DNA of 64,000 nucleotides from Sclerotiophoma versabilis (Eukaryota > Ascomycota > Dothideomycetes > Pleosporales > Didymellaceae). The translations under genes were made by a program, and so were the position numbers. The notes under the pieces are model-generated. The model did not search any database and was not told the DNA's origin. It saw only the letters and a list, made by a program, of their open reading frames with translations. This document shows, one piece after another, positions 44,301 through 54,010 of this stretch (the stretch's first letter is position 1; each line of letters begins with the position of its first letter). The stretch spans positions 124,001 to 188,000 of the forward strand of contig JAAROD010000033.1 of assembly GCA_012274445.1 (NCBI GenBank), given 5' to 3'.

Positions 44301-44459
44301 GGCAGTTCCGGACAAGTCATCGTCGTCCAATTCGATATCATCGCCGTATGCTGGTGCTTTCTCGGCACCAGCAGGCAAATTCAGCTCTGCGATGGCTTTG
44401 CGCATAGTGGCGAGCTGCTCCAGCCATTGCGCCTGCGCCGCATCCATCGAAGACGACAT
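38373..44459 (-). CDS. SLH1: RQT-complex RNA helicase SLH1 (Ski2-like, ASCC3 type)
   Basis: One uninterrupted 2028-aa frame. It has two Ski2-like helicase cassettes each followed by a Sec63 domain: Walker A APTGAGKT near residue 306 with DEVH near 424, and SPTGSGKT near 1164 with DEIH near 1266. Later motifs are SATLPN, GRAGRPQF (twice) and FVHSRKDT. The acidic N-terminus (MSSSMDAAQAQWLEQLATMR) and lack of Brr2's longer N-terminal PWI region point to SLH1 rather than BRR2. Yeast Slh1 (Rqt2) splits stalled ribosomes in ribosome quality control and with Ski2 helps antiviral defence; it is cytosolic. An RG/GQ-rich insert at about residues 1915-1940 (GRGRGRGQGQSQGRGRGGRGG) lies inside the C-terminal Sec63 domain. 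It shares a 324-bp divergent promoter with YKT6. Confidence 0.93.
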   Translation of the reverse strand: MSSSMDAAQAQWLEQLATMRKAIAELNLPAGAEKAPAYGDDIELDDDDLSGTASGEDIWDIISDEYEDEYSSDHLEQVQDSSSGSSAYDQRWLTKKCEGVAQRSSGLDAGALKDQILAILSSDSNNEELQMMLADIVGYEELDLVTDLISHRKDITRSLLEPKPGEDSGISGRLMTRAEREEALRRQDWEHKNASLASAVDRTGQQYPHVYQTYSAGNKLSAYGKKYALPTNHKHHDDNLYEEYEIPAMPVGTIGAGRRLVEISELDGLCQRTFKGYKSLNRMQSLVYPVAYKTSENMLVCAPTGAGKTDAAMLTILNTIGKNIVPNPIEEPEATDFTVMMEDFKIIYVAPMKALAAEVTEKLGKRLAWLGIKARELTGDMHLTKAEILDTQIIVTTPEKWDVVTRKSTGDTELVQKVRLLIIDEVHMLHDERGAVLESLVARTQRQVESTQSLIRIVGLSATLPNYVDVADFLRVNKMAGMFYFDASFRPVPLEQHFIGAKGKPGTMKSRENLEQVAFDKVKQMLERGHQIMVFVHSRKDTVKTARRLFDQAMDDQCADLFDPTDHPKYDAAVRDMKQSKGRELRELLGKGMGTHHAGMPRSDRNLVERLFAEGVIRVLCCTATLAWGVNLPAAAVLIKGTQVYNAQEGKFTDLGILDVLQIFGRAGRPQFQDTGIGFICTTHDRLDHYMRAITEQQPIESRFSSKLVDNLNAEISLGTVTTVSEAVQWLGYSYLFVRMKKSPLLYGIEWAEIRDDPHLVGRRRKLIIDAARVLQKSQMIIFNETTEDLRSKDVGRIASQFYVQQSSIEIFNAMMRPRSTDADALAMVSMSGEFDQVQSRETEEKELSALKEEGYVITEVKGGYATAHGKTNYLLQAHISRARLDDFTLVSDTNYITQNASRIARALFMIALNRRWGYQCLVLLSLCQSIERQVWSIEHPLHQFDLPQPVLRALDQRYPSIEALRDMEPREIGDLVHNTKMGGVISKLLDNFPTLGIESEIAPLNRDVLRIRLWLTPEFRWNDRHHGTSESFWIWVENSETSEIYHYEYFILSRKKLYDDHELNFTIPLTDPLPTQIYVRAVSDRWLGSETVHPISFQHLIRPDTESVYTDLLDLQPLPVAALKNPLLEELYAQRFQYFNPMQTQIFHCLYHTPANVLLGSPTGSGKTVAAELAMWWAFREKPGSKVVYIAPMKALVRERVQDWGKRLAGPMGLKLVELTGDNTPDTRTIRDADIIITTPEKWDGISRSWQTRGYVRQVSLVIIDEIHLLGGDRGPILEIIVSRMNYIASQKKDGSIRLLGMSTACANASDLGNWLGVKEGLFNFRHSVRPVPLEIFIDGFPEQRGFCPLMQSMNRPTFLAIKQHSPEKPVIVFVASRRQTRLTARDLINFCGMEDNPRRFLRMSEEDLALNLERVKDDALKEALSFGIGLHHAGLVETDRSLSEELFANNKIQILVATSTLAWGVNLPAHLVVVKGTQFFDAKSEGYKDMDLTDVLQMLGRAGRPQFDSSGIARIFTQDAKKEFYKHFLHTGFPVESSLHKVLDNHLGAEISAGTIGTKQDALDYLTWTFFFRRLHKNPSFYGLEISAEEHNTIAAQTMANDYMVDLVETSLKELHDSSCALVEPTGEVDSTPLGKIMSYYYLSHKTIRYLVAHAERDATFLDALTWISHATEYDELPVRHNEDLINAELSKALPLSADHFGLPMWDPHVKSFLLLQAHFSRIDLPISDYVGDLNSVLDQSIRIVQASIDVLTELGYASSCTQMITLLACIKSARWPDDGPLSILPNISPSDEKTRLEHPRATPRSLVEATTLAPPQLEKALRFAAVPGSQLKRAAEPLARLPIVSLALGPYNAVSFSINLTRQNQARLQNGGVRIYAPRYPKPQTEGFFLVLTYSGTDEIVALKRVNWVDPKRSGAAGRGRGRGQGQSQGRGRGGRGGQMQMQITDGGADAGAGPGAGGFKLHASAKVSLPPEAQGKKIDVSVYSDAYIGMKWSIERVEIPMAPVVDDGGKKKEGGAGVWDNDNL

Positions 44460-44783
44460 GGTGGCTGAAGAGGTGCTCGTTGTGTCTACCCCTTGTTCAA
44501 CCAGTTTTAATGATATTCACACAATCTGCATGAGTCGATGTGAGTCGAGGTTCTCAAAGATTCCCATCCATGACGGTGACTGCCTGGTCGCGTCCGATTG
44601 CCCCACCCCCACGCACTAGCGCAGTTGGCAATGCCGCGGCGGGACAGCGCAGCGCATGAGCATCACGGCTACGTCCAGGCAGCTGAGATCTGCAGCAACT
44701 GCCCACACAGCTACATACAAAGACACCTTACCCCCTCGCTTTCGACTCTTTCGCTCCGCACAAGACCCCCACCAACCGCCGCC
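44460..44783. promoter_or_regulatory. Bidirectional promoter of SLH1 and YKT6
   Basis: Only 324 bp separate the two start codons. The segment carries a CCCCACCCCCAC block near 44601 and pyrimidine tracts directly before the YKT6 ATG; no TATA box is obvious. Confidence 0.6.
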
Positions 44784-45617
44784 ATGAAGGTCGTGTACAT
44801 TGGTGTAGGCGCCCCTCTCACCGCCGCTTGCGACCCGAGCATCTGATCAGAGTCCCCAGATCTTCAACAACGAGGCCAAGCCTGCCGTCGAGCTGACACA
44901 CGAGAGCGACCTGTCGTCCTATGGCCGCTTCACAAGGGGCAGCGTCGCCGAATTCGTACGTCCCCGTCGCCCTCGAAGCCACATTGCGCACACCATATCG
45001 CCCGCGCCACATGTGCAACAAGAGCGAAGACCTCACAAGTGCAACCAGAGCGAGGGCCTCACAAGCTGACGACGAGCAGTTGACATTCTTCGCCGGCGAA
45101 GTAGCGCAGCGCACAAAGCCTGGCCAGAGACAGGACGTCGAAGAGAAGGGTGCGACCCCCCACACCGCAGCATCTCACCCGCCGCCCTAACACCGCAGCA
45201 GAGTACACATTCCACGCCTATGGCCGCACAGAAGGCGTCTGCGGCATCGTCATCACCGACGACGAATACCCGACCATGGTTGCGCACCGCGTCCTGTCCA
45301 AGATCGTCGACGAGTTCGTCTCCAAATACCCGCGCACCGCCTACGCTTCCTTCCACAAGGGCGACGCCCAGCTCAGCTTCCCCGAACTCAAGCAGTACAT
45401 CACCCAGTACCAGGACCCTGCCCAGGCAGACAGTATTGTCAAGATCCAGAAGGAGCTCGACGAGACCAAGATTGTGCTGCACAAGACGATCGAGAGCGTG
45501 CTGGAGCGCGGCGAGAAGATTGACAATCTTGTCGCCAAGAGTGACGGGCTGAGCGCACAGAGTAAGATGTTCTACACACAGGCGAAGAAGCAGAACTCCT
45601 GCTGTGTGGTCATGTAA
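44784..45617 (+). CDS. YKT6: v-SNARE Ykt6
   Basis: Four exons, 44784-44804, 44860-44955, 45080-45149 and 45202-45617, give exactly 200 aa, the family length. Introns are 55, 124 and 52 nt. The first intron's acceptor (CCCCAG) was chosen to give YIGIFNNEAKPAVEL. The longin domain contains DLSSYGRFTRGSVAEF, LTFFAGEVAQRTKPGQRQ and YGRTEGVCGIVITDDEYP. The SNARE helix follows from about residue 138 (ADSIVKIQKELDETKIVLHKTIESVLERGEKIDNLVAKS) with the central Arg of the zero layer in LERGEK. The chain ends in CCVVM: the last four residues are a CAAX prenylation box and the Cys before is the palmitoylation site. Ykt6 acts in ER-Golgi, endosome and vacuole fusion and in autophagosome-vacuole fusion. 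Confidence 0.95.
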
Positions 45618-46018
45618 GGACCGGGTTTGGGACAAGGGGGAGCCGCCATTGTGGAATCTATACACTGCTGGGCTGTGGCTGGCAAGGCGTTGGGCTTGTA
45701 GTTTGGTTGGGCCATGCAATGAACATACCCTTTGATTGCTCTATGATTTGTGCTTCATATGGCTTACCAACTTCGAACACAGATATTGATTGCGTGCATA
45801 CGAATTCATTGATGATTTACAGGGTATTGCCTACTACCAAGTGCCGCTCCTTTGCGCTTTATTCGCAGAAGCCTCCCTTTTCTTCCCCCATGCTTCTACA
45901 GCTGTACGTGGCTACCTCTCCGTCCTGCTGAACATTACGTGCTACGTGGCCGTAATGCTTTGACTATGTTACTGTGCAAGTCCTTCGACATGTGACTTCC
46001 AGCATCTCCCAACATCAT
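45618..46018. other. Convergent intergenic region, nothing recognised
   Basis: 3' regions of YKT6 and the acidic CxxC protein gene. Confidence 0.5.
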
Positions 46019-47146
46019 TCAGTCGCCAAACACGACGAAACTGCAGTCTTCTTCGGCCTCGAAGTAGATGTAGTCGCTACCGTCGGTCTCGTCTTCATGC
46101 ACATCCCAGTCGCTTTCGTCGTCGTCATCTTCCTCATCCTCCTCATCGTCATCTAGCAGCTCAAGCCTGGGCGTTTCATAACTCCCTACTGATGCGGCCT
46201 CTGCCTTGCGGATCCCGGCTTCGTTCCATCGGATCGCGTCAGTCAACACGCCAATTGTTCCTATCAGATCGAAGAAGTCTACTACATTCGCTCCTATATC
46301 GCTTGGTCCTTGTTCAAGCAGGATCGGGGCACGGCAGTAATCTTCGGAGTCTTCTGAAACCACATCTTCCCCGTCTTCATCCTCATCTTCCTGCTCCTGC
46401 AGTGTGTATCTGCCGGGCGTGTATCGCAGAGACTTTCGGTGGAAGTAGTCTGCAGGCCGGCGCTCATCGAATTCAGTGCCTGGAGCGAATTTGACGGCCT
46501 TTGTTTTCTTGGATTGTTGAACTTGTGCGTTCGAGACGGCAAAGACCTCGGACCAATATAGAGCTAGGGCTTGGCTTGCTGTTCGCACATCTTCGTTCTT
46601 CCACTCCTTGTGCTGTGCGTGCCATCTTTCTTCATCTTTTGCCATTTGCTCAAGTTCTGTCAAACAGTTCAGTGCTTCAAGCTTGGCCGTGACAAAGGCA
46701 GCATACAAAGCCTCCTGATGGGGTGTCGTCGCTTGCATGGTGGCTCTTGGTGCACGGCCCCCAGCATCTTTCAGCGCTTTCTCCAGCGCTCGCGTGTAGC
46801 TGATATACATGTCAATCGTACAAACAGGACACCGCTTTCTCAGTTGACCAGCCGTAACTGGGTGCATGGTGTGTCGACAGAGAATCGCCGTGGGTGGTTC
46901 GTCTGCGGTGGGAGGTTTGATGTGTTCTGCCACATCCTCGAATATATCGGAGAAGTACCCCGAGTCTTGTTTCCGGAGCCACTGTTGGAAATCTTCGTAC
47001 TCATCTGCCGTCGGAAGGAAGCCTTGTTCATTCGGCCTCAATGTCGTGTGTAGATTCTGCCATCGTCGGTATTGCTTTATTTCACGTGGAGTAAAGATAG
47101 CGTTAGCCGAAACGCCGCTTCGGAGGTGCATGGTAGTGGACGACAT
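46019..47146 (-). CDS. Acidic protein with a possible zinc-binding CxH/CxxC motif
   Basis: An uninterrupted frame; the ATG at 47146 gives 375 aa (the five codons before it begin with GTG). I do not recognise the family. Residues near 90-110 read AILCRHTMHPVTAGQLRKRCPVC, which could be a small zinc site related to RING/PHD patterns but lacks a full set of eight ligands. Helices rich in Ala/Glu follow (EALYAAFVTAKLEALNCLTELEQMAKDEERW), then a RRPADYFHRKSLRYTPGRYT block and a very acidic C-terminus (LLDDDEEDEEDDDDESDWD). The RRPADYF..R motif resembles peptides in ascomycete hypothetical proteins of the same layout. Coding quality is good; function unknown. Confidence 0.7.
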   Translation of the reverse strand: MSSTTMHLRSGVSANAIFTPREIKQYRRWQNLHTTLRPNEQGFLPTADEYEDFQQWLRKQDSGYFSDIFEDVAEHIKPPTADEPPTAILCRHTMHPVTAGQLRKRCPVCTIDMYISYTRALEKALKDAGGRAPRATMQATTPHQEALYAAFVTAKLEALNCLTELEQMAKDEERWHAQHKEWKNEDVRTASQALALYWSEVFAVSNAQVQQSKKTKAVKFAPGTEFDERRPADYFHRKSLRYTPGRYTLQEQEDEDEDGEDVVSEDSEDYCRAPILLEQGPSDIGANVVDFFDLIGTIGVLTDAIRWNEAGIRKAEAASVGSYETPRLELLDDDEEDEEDDDDESDWDVHEDETDGSDYIYFEAEEDCSFVVFGD

Positions 47147-50100
47147 GTTGCGGAAGGTCACGGAGGCCGAGGTCTGGAACGCTTGAGGCCAGACCAGGGG
47201 TGACGCGAAAGTTTGCGCTCCAGATGATGGTGATAGAGCGTGTCAAGTCCAAGGAGCACGATGATCTGATGCGAGATAATGCAAAACTCGTTGTGCGAGA
47301 GTTTCAACTTCTACCCAAAATGCAGGAATCGCGTTCTTGACGCGTGCTTTTTTGGTAAGAGTGAAAGTGGTTCCTTTTACTTCTCTTTTTCTGGGGCGAA
47401 CCAATTTCTTTTGTGCCTGCAACTTCAAGAATGCAGCTCCAAGATATTGCAGCGCGTTTTAGTGTTGTGAAAAATGGCTGTGTAGAAATAAATCGTGTCT
47501 CACGCGGCGCGTTCAGACTCCGTGGCGACCGTTACCGCTGACAAGAATGATGTGGCCAAACTTCTCGGTCTTTGGGAGGTTGGAGTACCACGAATAAGCC
47601 ATGACTCTGGTGCGAAGGTGATCCATTCCAGGCTCTTTTCTGACGTGAGTTTGCTGATATCCACGCGCTGTACGCTTGTTCGCGCTGTCACCGTCGCTGA
47701 TGCGGGGTGGACGCTGTCGCGGCGGGGCAGGGGATCCTGCTATAAGTGCAATGTGCAAGCGTGTTTGCTGCACGCTTTGTATGGTCCTTTGAAGCCCTCT
47801 TGTGGACTTTAGCGATTGTTGGTGTCGTGAAAGATCGAAGGCTGAGCGACGATAGTCGGGAGATCAAAGGGTGTCGCATTTGCGTCATGAGCGCCCGACT
47901 AGGGAGCACGTGACTTGAGTCATGGCCGGAAAGAGCTGTCCCGCGGCCTAAGTGATTGGATTTCCGTTGCGCTTCCGCTTGTGCGAGGCAAACTCACCAT
48001 TCCTCAGCACCGCAACGTTTTCGGTGCGTGCTTACTACAGCCCCGTAATTCAGCCGACCTGCATTCAGCTCAAGTGTGTGCACACTTACACAAATTGCTC
48101 CTCCTACGCATAAGCCTCAAGAGTCCTTGTTGCGATGGGAATCCAAGGACTAGTGACCTCTTATTCAGCACAACTGTAGGATTTTCTATTCCCTCAAATG
48201 TCCTATCCACGAGTCTTTACTGTCCGCCTCTTTTCAAGCACCACATTGACTTCCCATTCAGATACATCGATCGCGGAACAGGGGTGTAATGTGGGCAAAT
48301 TTGTGAACAAGAAAGCACAGCCTCGCTAGGCTTTGTTCTCATGCTCAGCTGCAGGCAGCATGGTGCTAAATCTGGAGATAACATGTGGCTGACACAAGCC
48401 TCTGGACGACCCGATGAGCAGCGAAAAATACCGGGTAATCACACAGAACCCTATTGCCCTTATTTCCATGTCTCTGTGTCGCTATCACAGCCCTTGCGGC
48501 ACACTTCGGACTTTCTCAACGATGCTGGAACTTAATCTATCGTACGCTATATCTCGGTCCTTTACGGTTTCTTATATGATTCAACTGCAATTCGGTAATT
48601 CGTAAGGCGATACAATACACGTGAACGCTATACCAAGCACACGTTTGCTAGCTTGAAGCAGTTCCAGGCGCCTGCATAGAGGCTTTCTTTAAGGACTTCA
48701 CGTACTTGGCTGGAGTGCTCAAGTGTCAGGAGCTGTTTTGCGATCGACTCCGTGAACAGCAATAGCAAGCTAGCCCTCCAGAACGCGATGACGCAAATGC
48801 GAGAAGCCAGTGATCTAAAGCGGACCTCCTATCTCACTTTCGTCTTCGGCCCTTTGAGCCTCGCCTCCTTTTCCTTCGGCATGAACGTTAAAGAGCTGGA
48901 CAGTTTACCAATCTCAATATAAGTGTTCGTTATCAGCGCATAGACAATTCTTCTAGGATTTTAGTTAGTCGTTTGGATATCTAGTCTTTCCTTCCTAGCG
49001 CTCAAGCAGAGACTCACATCCCTCCTGCACAGGAACTCCATGGAAGCTCAGCACTTGCCCGGTCCTTCTCGGAAGCCAAAGCGTACATGAAAGTAGAACC
49101 GGAGATTTCAGCGACCCGCTGCAGCGAACGGCCACGCAACCCCAACACCCGCCGGAGCCGCAACACAATCCAACTCCCAGTGCGCACCGAAATCGCTATG
49201 TCCGAATACAACGGAAGCACCAGAGCATCTATACCAAGAGCATCTCTATGCCATGTCCTACCATTAACCCTCGTAGAAATCACAAGGCCTTCGAACCTCA
49301 GGTCTGAAACCTCGCAGCGCAGAGAAAACCATACAAGCCATTGACTCAAGACCCAGACTCGCAGATGGACATAAACTGTGCCTAGTAGTAGTCTAAGCCC
49401 TCCATCGTTATGCTCCGACCCAGTTGTGCTGCTATGTCCTGCCACTGCGCACTTCCCACAGCAGTCATTGTTCACAGGTGTGAAGTGTTAACATGAGAGT
49501 GTCAACACGAGAGTGTTAGACTCTTGGTCAGCCGGGCTTCTAAAATTAAGTCTTTCCATATACTAGGAAGTACGCTTATGTATGTGATTCTGAATATCAG
49601 TGCAACTGCATTTCTAGAGCTGCCTAGATGTTGCAGTGGAGGGTGGTTGCGAAGATAGTTAGAAGTGGGACTTTATGTTCTTCAGCAGCCCGGTTTGCTG
49701 TAGACTCAAGATGAATGTTTTTCACTACTCAAAACGTGAAGGTATACTGTCCTCGTCAGGATTACAAAGCACAACACGATAGCATGTTCGAAGGTGGTGA
49801 CATAGTCTGGTGTCACGAGTACAACTGTATGATGCGTCAGATGCTCAAGAGACCTATAAACAATAACAGGGAAAGCGTATGTTGATCATACACGGTACAA
49901 TATACATGAAACGCAATTTGTACGAAACACAAATCAAGCAGTGAGCGTACGACCATAGGTCGTTCCGTCACGCAACCCCAACCCCATCCAGATCGCCTCC
50001 CAGACATCCGGAACCCAAGACGCCCACATATACACATGACCCGTTATTCGTCCACCGTGGTACCATCCACATCCACACTAGCCGTAGACGCCGTAGACGT

Positions 50101-50166
50101 CGTAGACACCGTCCTGAGTCCCCAAATATCGCCAAAGCTATTCTTTAGACTACTAGGCCAGACATT
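47147..50166. other. 3-kb intergenic stretch, nothing recognised
   Basis: Promoter side of the acidic protein gene and 3' side of the coiled-coil protein gene. The longest frames (for example 49014-49475 minus) lack any family features and have overlapping counterparts on the other strand. It becomes AT-richer after about 49.5 kb. Confidence 0.45.
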
Positions 50167-52807
50167 CTACTCCTGACCCTTGGTGCCACCCATGCGCTCA
50201 ATGTTGGACAAGAGCCTGCTCTTGCCCGCAGCGCTCTGACTCCTACTGAGCGCCGACTCTCCCGCAGCCTTGAAGCCGAAACCGCCTGGTGCACGCATAC
50301 CACTGGACTTCGGCTTGGAGTCGCCTGATCGACTGCTGGATAAGGAGGAGCCCGGTCGAGAGGCAGAGGAGTTGACTGAGCTGCCGCCTGCGAGAAAACC
50401 CGTGTTACGCATTGCTTGCTCGGGCGCCGGCTGCTGCTTCGTCGGCCTGGAAGTTGGTCGTGGTTCGAGTGGAGGCTGTACGGGAGCTGCTTGACTGCGG
50501 CGGAAATCCTCTTGTTGCATAGACTCCATCTTTTCGCCGCAAAGGACAAGCATCTGCTCTGCGGCTGCAACAAGCTCGCCCTTCTCGACGCGTTCGGCTT
50601 CCAGATCTTCGAGAAGCGTTTGCTGCGACTTGCGGAGCGAGTTTAGCTCGGATTGCAGGCCAGCGAGTTTTGCCTTCAGGCTCTCGATCTCGGCGCGCTG
50701 GGCTTCAAGATTGTGAAGGTCTTCTGGATTGGACACGGGTCCTGCGGCTGCATTCTTTGCACAGGTTTCGCAAGGTCCACTGGACTTGGATCCAAACTCT
50801 TCAAACTTGCTGAAAGTGTCGTCTCGCTTGTCCTCTGCGTCGCCGATTTGTAGCTCCAGCTTAGTGATCTGATTGCGGAGCTCCTTGCAGCGCTCGTCAG
50901 CTTTCTTTTGGTAATTTTCCTTAAGCGCTTTGATCTTTTTCTCGTGCTTCGCCTTGTAAGCAGCGTGAAGATCCCGTGCAACTTCATTGACCTTCTCGGC
51001 AATGGCTGACTGGCACTCGATCTCTGAATAGATTTTCTTGTTCTCGTCCTCATCAGTGTTGATGAAGGTCGTCATGTCGACGTTCTTGCTCTCAGCCTCG
51101 ATCAGCCTGGTTTCGAGCTCTGTAGAACGGTTCTCTGCATCCTCAGCACGCTTCTCTGCTTCAGCCAAGCGTGCGAAAAGTTGGTCGCGCTCCTCATCGT
51201 TGCGTGCAAGCTCAGACTGTACGTCTTGGAGGATGGTCTGTACTTCCTCGCCCTTCTTTTTCCAGTCTTCCATCTGCGCCTCGGCGTACTCACGTGCAGA
51301 TCGCTCGTCACGTACGGTCTCCTGCGCTTCACCTACTCGACGTTCGGCGTCTGCAACTGCTCTGGACAAAGACTCGACTTCAGCTTCCTTCCCTGACAGG
51401 CTGGCGGTGAGCGAGGAAATCTGCGACTGGAATTGTGACTTCAAGGACTCCATCTCGCGAATGGTAACCGTCGGCAACGATCGTGGTGTGGGTGGTGGAG
51501 GCAACTCGAAATCAAGAAGATTAAACAGCGGGCGGCTTTGGCCTGGTGTAGCTGGAACGTGCCCGCCTTTGGCTGGCGAGCGCTTGCTATGGTAGTACGA
51601 GCGGAGGTTCGGCTCTGTGATCGATTTGCCGTTGGCATGCGAGGGTGTACCGTTCCGTGATGCTCCGAAAGACTCAATCTGGGCTGTGAAGTCGAGCAGC
51701 AGATTTGTGGTATCGTTGTCTCTGTATGATCGGCGAGGTGTGGGCGAAGGCGTACGTTCCGATCGACGGACTGTAGAAGGAGTCATTTGCGTGCGTGCGC
51801 GTGGTGTCGCCTGTAGACGCGTCAGCACCATGTCGATAAGAAAGTTTGCTTTCACTTACATCTCCCTTCTTTATGGGGCTCTTCTTGAACGATGCAAACT
51901 TGGTCATGTCAAGACCTGGCATCTCAGAAAAATCACTAAAGCGGGTGTCGTCGATGTCCGGTGTTGTCGCCTCCGGGTTGAAATCTGTGATGTCGGCCTC
52001 CATGTTCACTTCGTACTGATTCTCGTACGACTTCCGCCTCTTATAACTTCTGTCGACGTCCGCATCCTCCATGAACCGGTTCGCTGCAACCGTAAGGCCT
52101 TCGTTATCGCGCAGCTCCGCGCCGTGTCGTGAAGGTGTTTGTGATGGCGATGGGCGCTTTGAAGATGTAGGGGTCAGGTCGATGGCAGCGCCGAGGGAGG
52201 GCGCGCGTGGCGTAGCCTCGACATCGAAGTCGGAGGGAACAGACGAGAGGACAGAGGACTTTGATGGCGATCGGCTTTTGCGTGTGCGATTGCTCATAGA
52301 AGATCCAGGGCGCTCATCGGACATGTGTGATTTGGATGGCGATTTGGCTGGAGACCCTCGAAGCGTGCTTGCGCGGCTCCTGTTAGGAGTTTGTGCCGAG
52401 GTGATTTCGAAGTCCTCGATGGTGTGTTGCTTTGTCGGAGAGCTCTTCAATGTGCTCGCGCGACTTCTGTTCGGTGTCGGCACTGCTGCATTCTCAAAAT
52501 CCTCCAACAAGTTCTTCACCGGCGATGGCTTAAGCGGGCTGCTGCGCTCCTTCAATGCAGCTTTCTGGCCCAGCTCGATCTTGAACGCCGACTGCGAAAC
52601 GTTGTCGTCCTCACAGTCGACTAATTGCTGCTTTATAGGTGTCGACGCGATACTGGGCGCAATGTTCTCTTGGTTGTCCTGCCCAACGTTTTCCAGGAAC
52701 GGGCTCGAAGGACCCTCATCGTAGATGTCGAGGTCGTCGTCGTACTGCATGGCGTTTGAATTGGCGTTCACTTTCTCTGGAGAGAGCGTGGACATGGGCT
52801 CCGCCAT
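50167..52807 (-). CDS. Coiled-coil protein, possibly spindle-pole-body associated
   Basis: Two exons, 52807-51860 and 51810-50167, with a 49-nt intron (GTAAGT to CTACAG) give 863 aa. The N-terminal third is disordered and rich in SP/TP sites and holds two near-copies of a TPNRSRASTL[K/R]xSPxK unit each preceded by an [L/I]EDFE motif. A short motif DMTKFASFKKSPIKKGD ends exon 1. Exon 2 begins with TPRARTQMTPSTVRRSERT and NDTTNLLLDFTAQIESF, then a long coiled coil from about residue 430 to 770 with a CETC pair, and a Ser/Arg-rich tail ending SRLLSNIERMGGTKG. The layout recalls fungal spindle-pole-body proteins such as Aspergillus SnaD, but that comparison is from memory and weak. The many SP/TP sites suggest cell-cycle kinase control. 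Confidence 0.7.
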
Positions 52808-53252
52808 TTTGTGCGAAGTCGATACGGCGTCAATGCTGAGAGGTCAGTGTCAAAGTGTGGAGGCGTGAGGATCGTGTTGTTGTTGATGCGTATTTGGGTT
52901 TAGCTGCTTTGGGAAAGCGCGGTTGCTAGGTTTGCCTTTTCGGCGTTTCAGCCTTCGCCTTGTCGATGACAACACTGGCACTGCACATCTCAAGTAATCA
53001 AGTACCCGCGTGAACTAGTGAAATTCGACGGTGCTGAGCCAATTGAGAGGCCTCCGAGCAGCCAATCGGATCGCCGGAAGAGACCTACAGCTGGGCGACA
53101 CTCCTTCAATCTATGAGCAGAATCTCAATAGCTTCAATTGCAGCCAAAATAGCAGACCAAACGTAGTCGTAGATGAGTCCAGGACTGTTCGTGAGAATAA
53201 TGATACCCATGTTGACCGCTCTGGACTACCTCCTCCCTCTATTCTTACTTGC
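52808..53252. other. Promoter region of the coiled-coil gene
   Basis: No gene recognised between this start codon and the relic at 53253. Confidence 0.45.
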
Positions 53253-53751
53253 CTATCTTGGTACCTTCACCAGCACCCATGTTAATAACCTCGCTCGCTT
53301 TGCTGCCTCATCTTCGCTGTCGACAGATTTAGCATCGCTACCCAATCTGCTTTTATCTCTTGGTACCTGTCTACTACCCTTTGTTAACGCAACAATAAAA
53401 TGTCCTTTACTCCACTAGTTACAAACTGTATTAAAGCTTACTCCAAACTGCGCACCAACTTGCTTATCTGACGGCGGCCGGTAGTATATACCATCTATCA
53501 TCTCAACTTCTTGCCCTTCTCTTATATGGCAGCGTAACCAGTAAACGTTCTCCTTCGCAGGCAACTGGTTTATGATTGACCTGTTGCTGGCTCCATGGAG
53601 TGCTAAACTGTGGCGGCTGAGGAAGCTGCTGCGACTGAGGAATCTGGCTCGGCAGGGGCAGCAAGGATTGGAAGGCATAGCCAGATTGATCAGGAGTCAA
53701 TAGAGCCCTCTGCACATCGCAGGGGACTGAAAATGAGCCGCGAGAGGGCAT
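53253..53751 (-). pseudogene. Relic gene with helix-turn-helix-like segment
   Basis: Starting at ATG 53751 (MPSRGSFSVPCDVQ) a Pro/Gln/Ser-rich frame runs to about QQQVNHKPVA. Then a one-base shift is needed to enter KENVYWLRCHIREGQEVE, IDGIYYRPPSDKQVGAQFGV and SFNTV. That frame meets a TAG and continues without shift into WSKGHFIVALTKGS and a Lys/Arg-rich tail to another TAG at 53253-53255. The DKQVGAQFGVSFNTV..WWSKG-like pattern resembles a helix-turn-helix of the kind found in DNA-binding or transposase proteins. I cannot name the family. A frameshift plus an in-frame stop argue for a decaying gene; the surroundings are AT-rich. Unusual splicing is less likely. Confidence 0.45.
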
Positions 53752-54010
53752 ATTGATGTTGTTGCAGTACCAACTTACTACTACAACGCATTGCAGTGAG
53801 ATTCTGATATCTTAGCATATGCACGACCGCGCAGCTGTCATCTGACTGGCCCGGAGACGACTACCCAATTGGCTTAGTACAGTCGGATTTCACCGGTTCA
53901 TGCTGTAGTTGTCTATGCGATTGCAACCTGTACAAATATACAAAACGTGCGGCGCCTGCGTCTAATTACACCTCCATCGCATCTATGTACAATCAATGCT
54001 GCACTTCGTT
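53752..54010. other. AT-rich intergenic spacer
   Basis: No feature recognised; 3' side of the VPS9-domain gene. Confidence 0.4.

Noticed and set aside
38373..44459. Splicing helicase BRR2
   Set aside because: The N-terminus is short and acidic and the length is about 2030 aa, which fits SLH1 better than BRR2.
49014..49475. 153-codon minus-strand frame
   Set aside because: No signal peptide, domain or coding-like pattern; plus-strand frame overlaps it.
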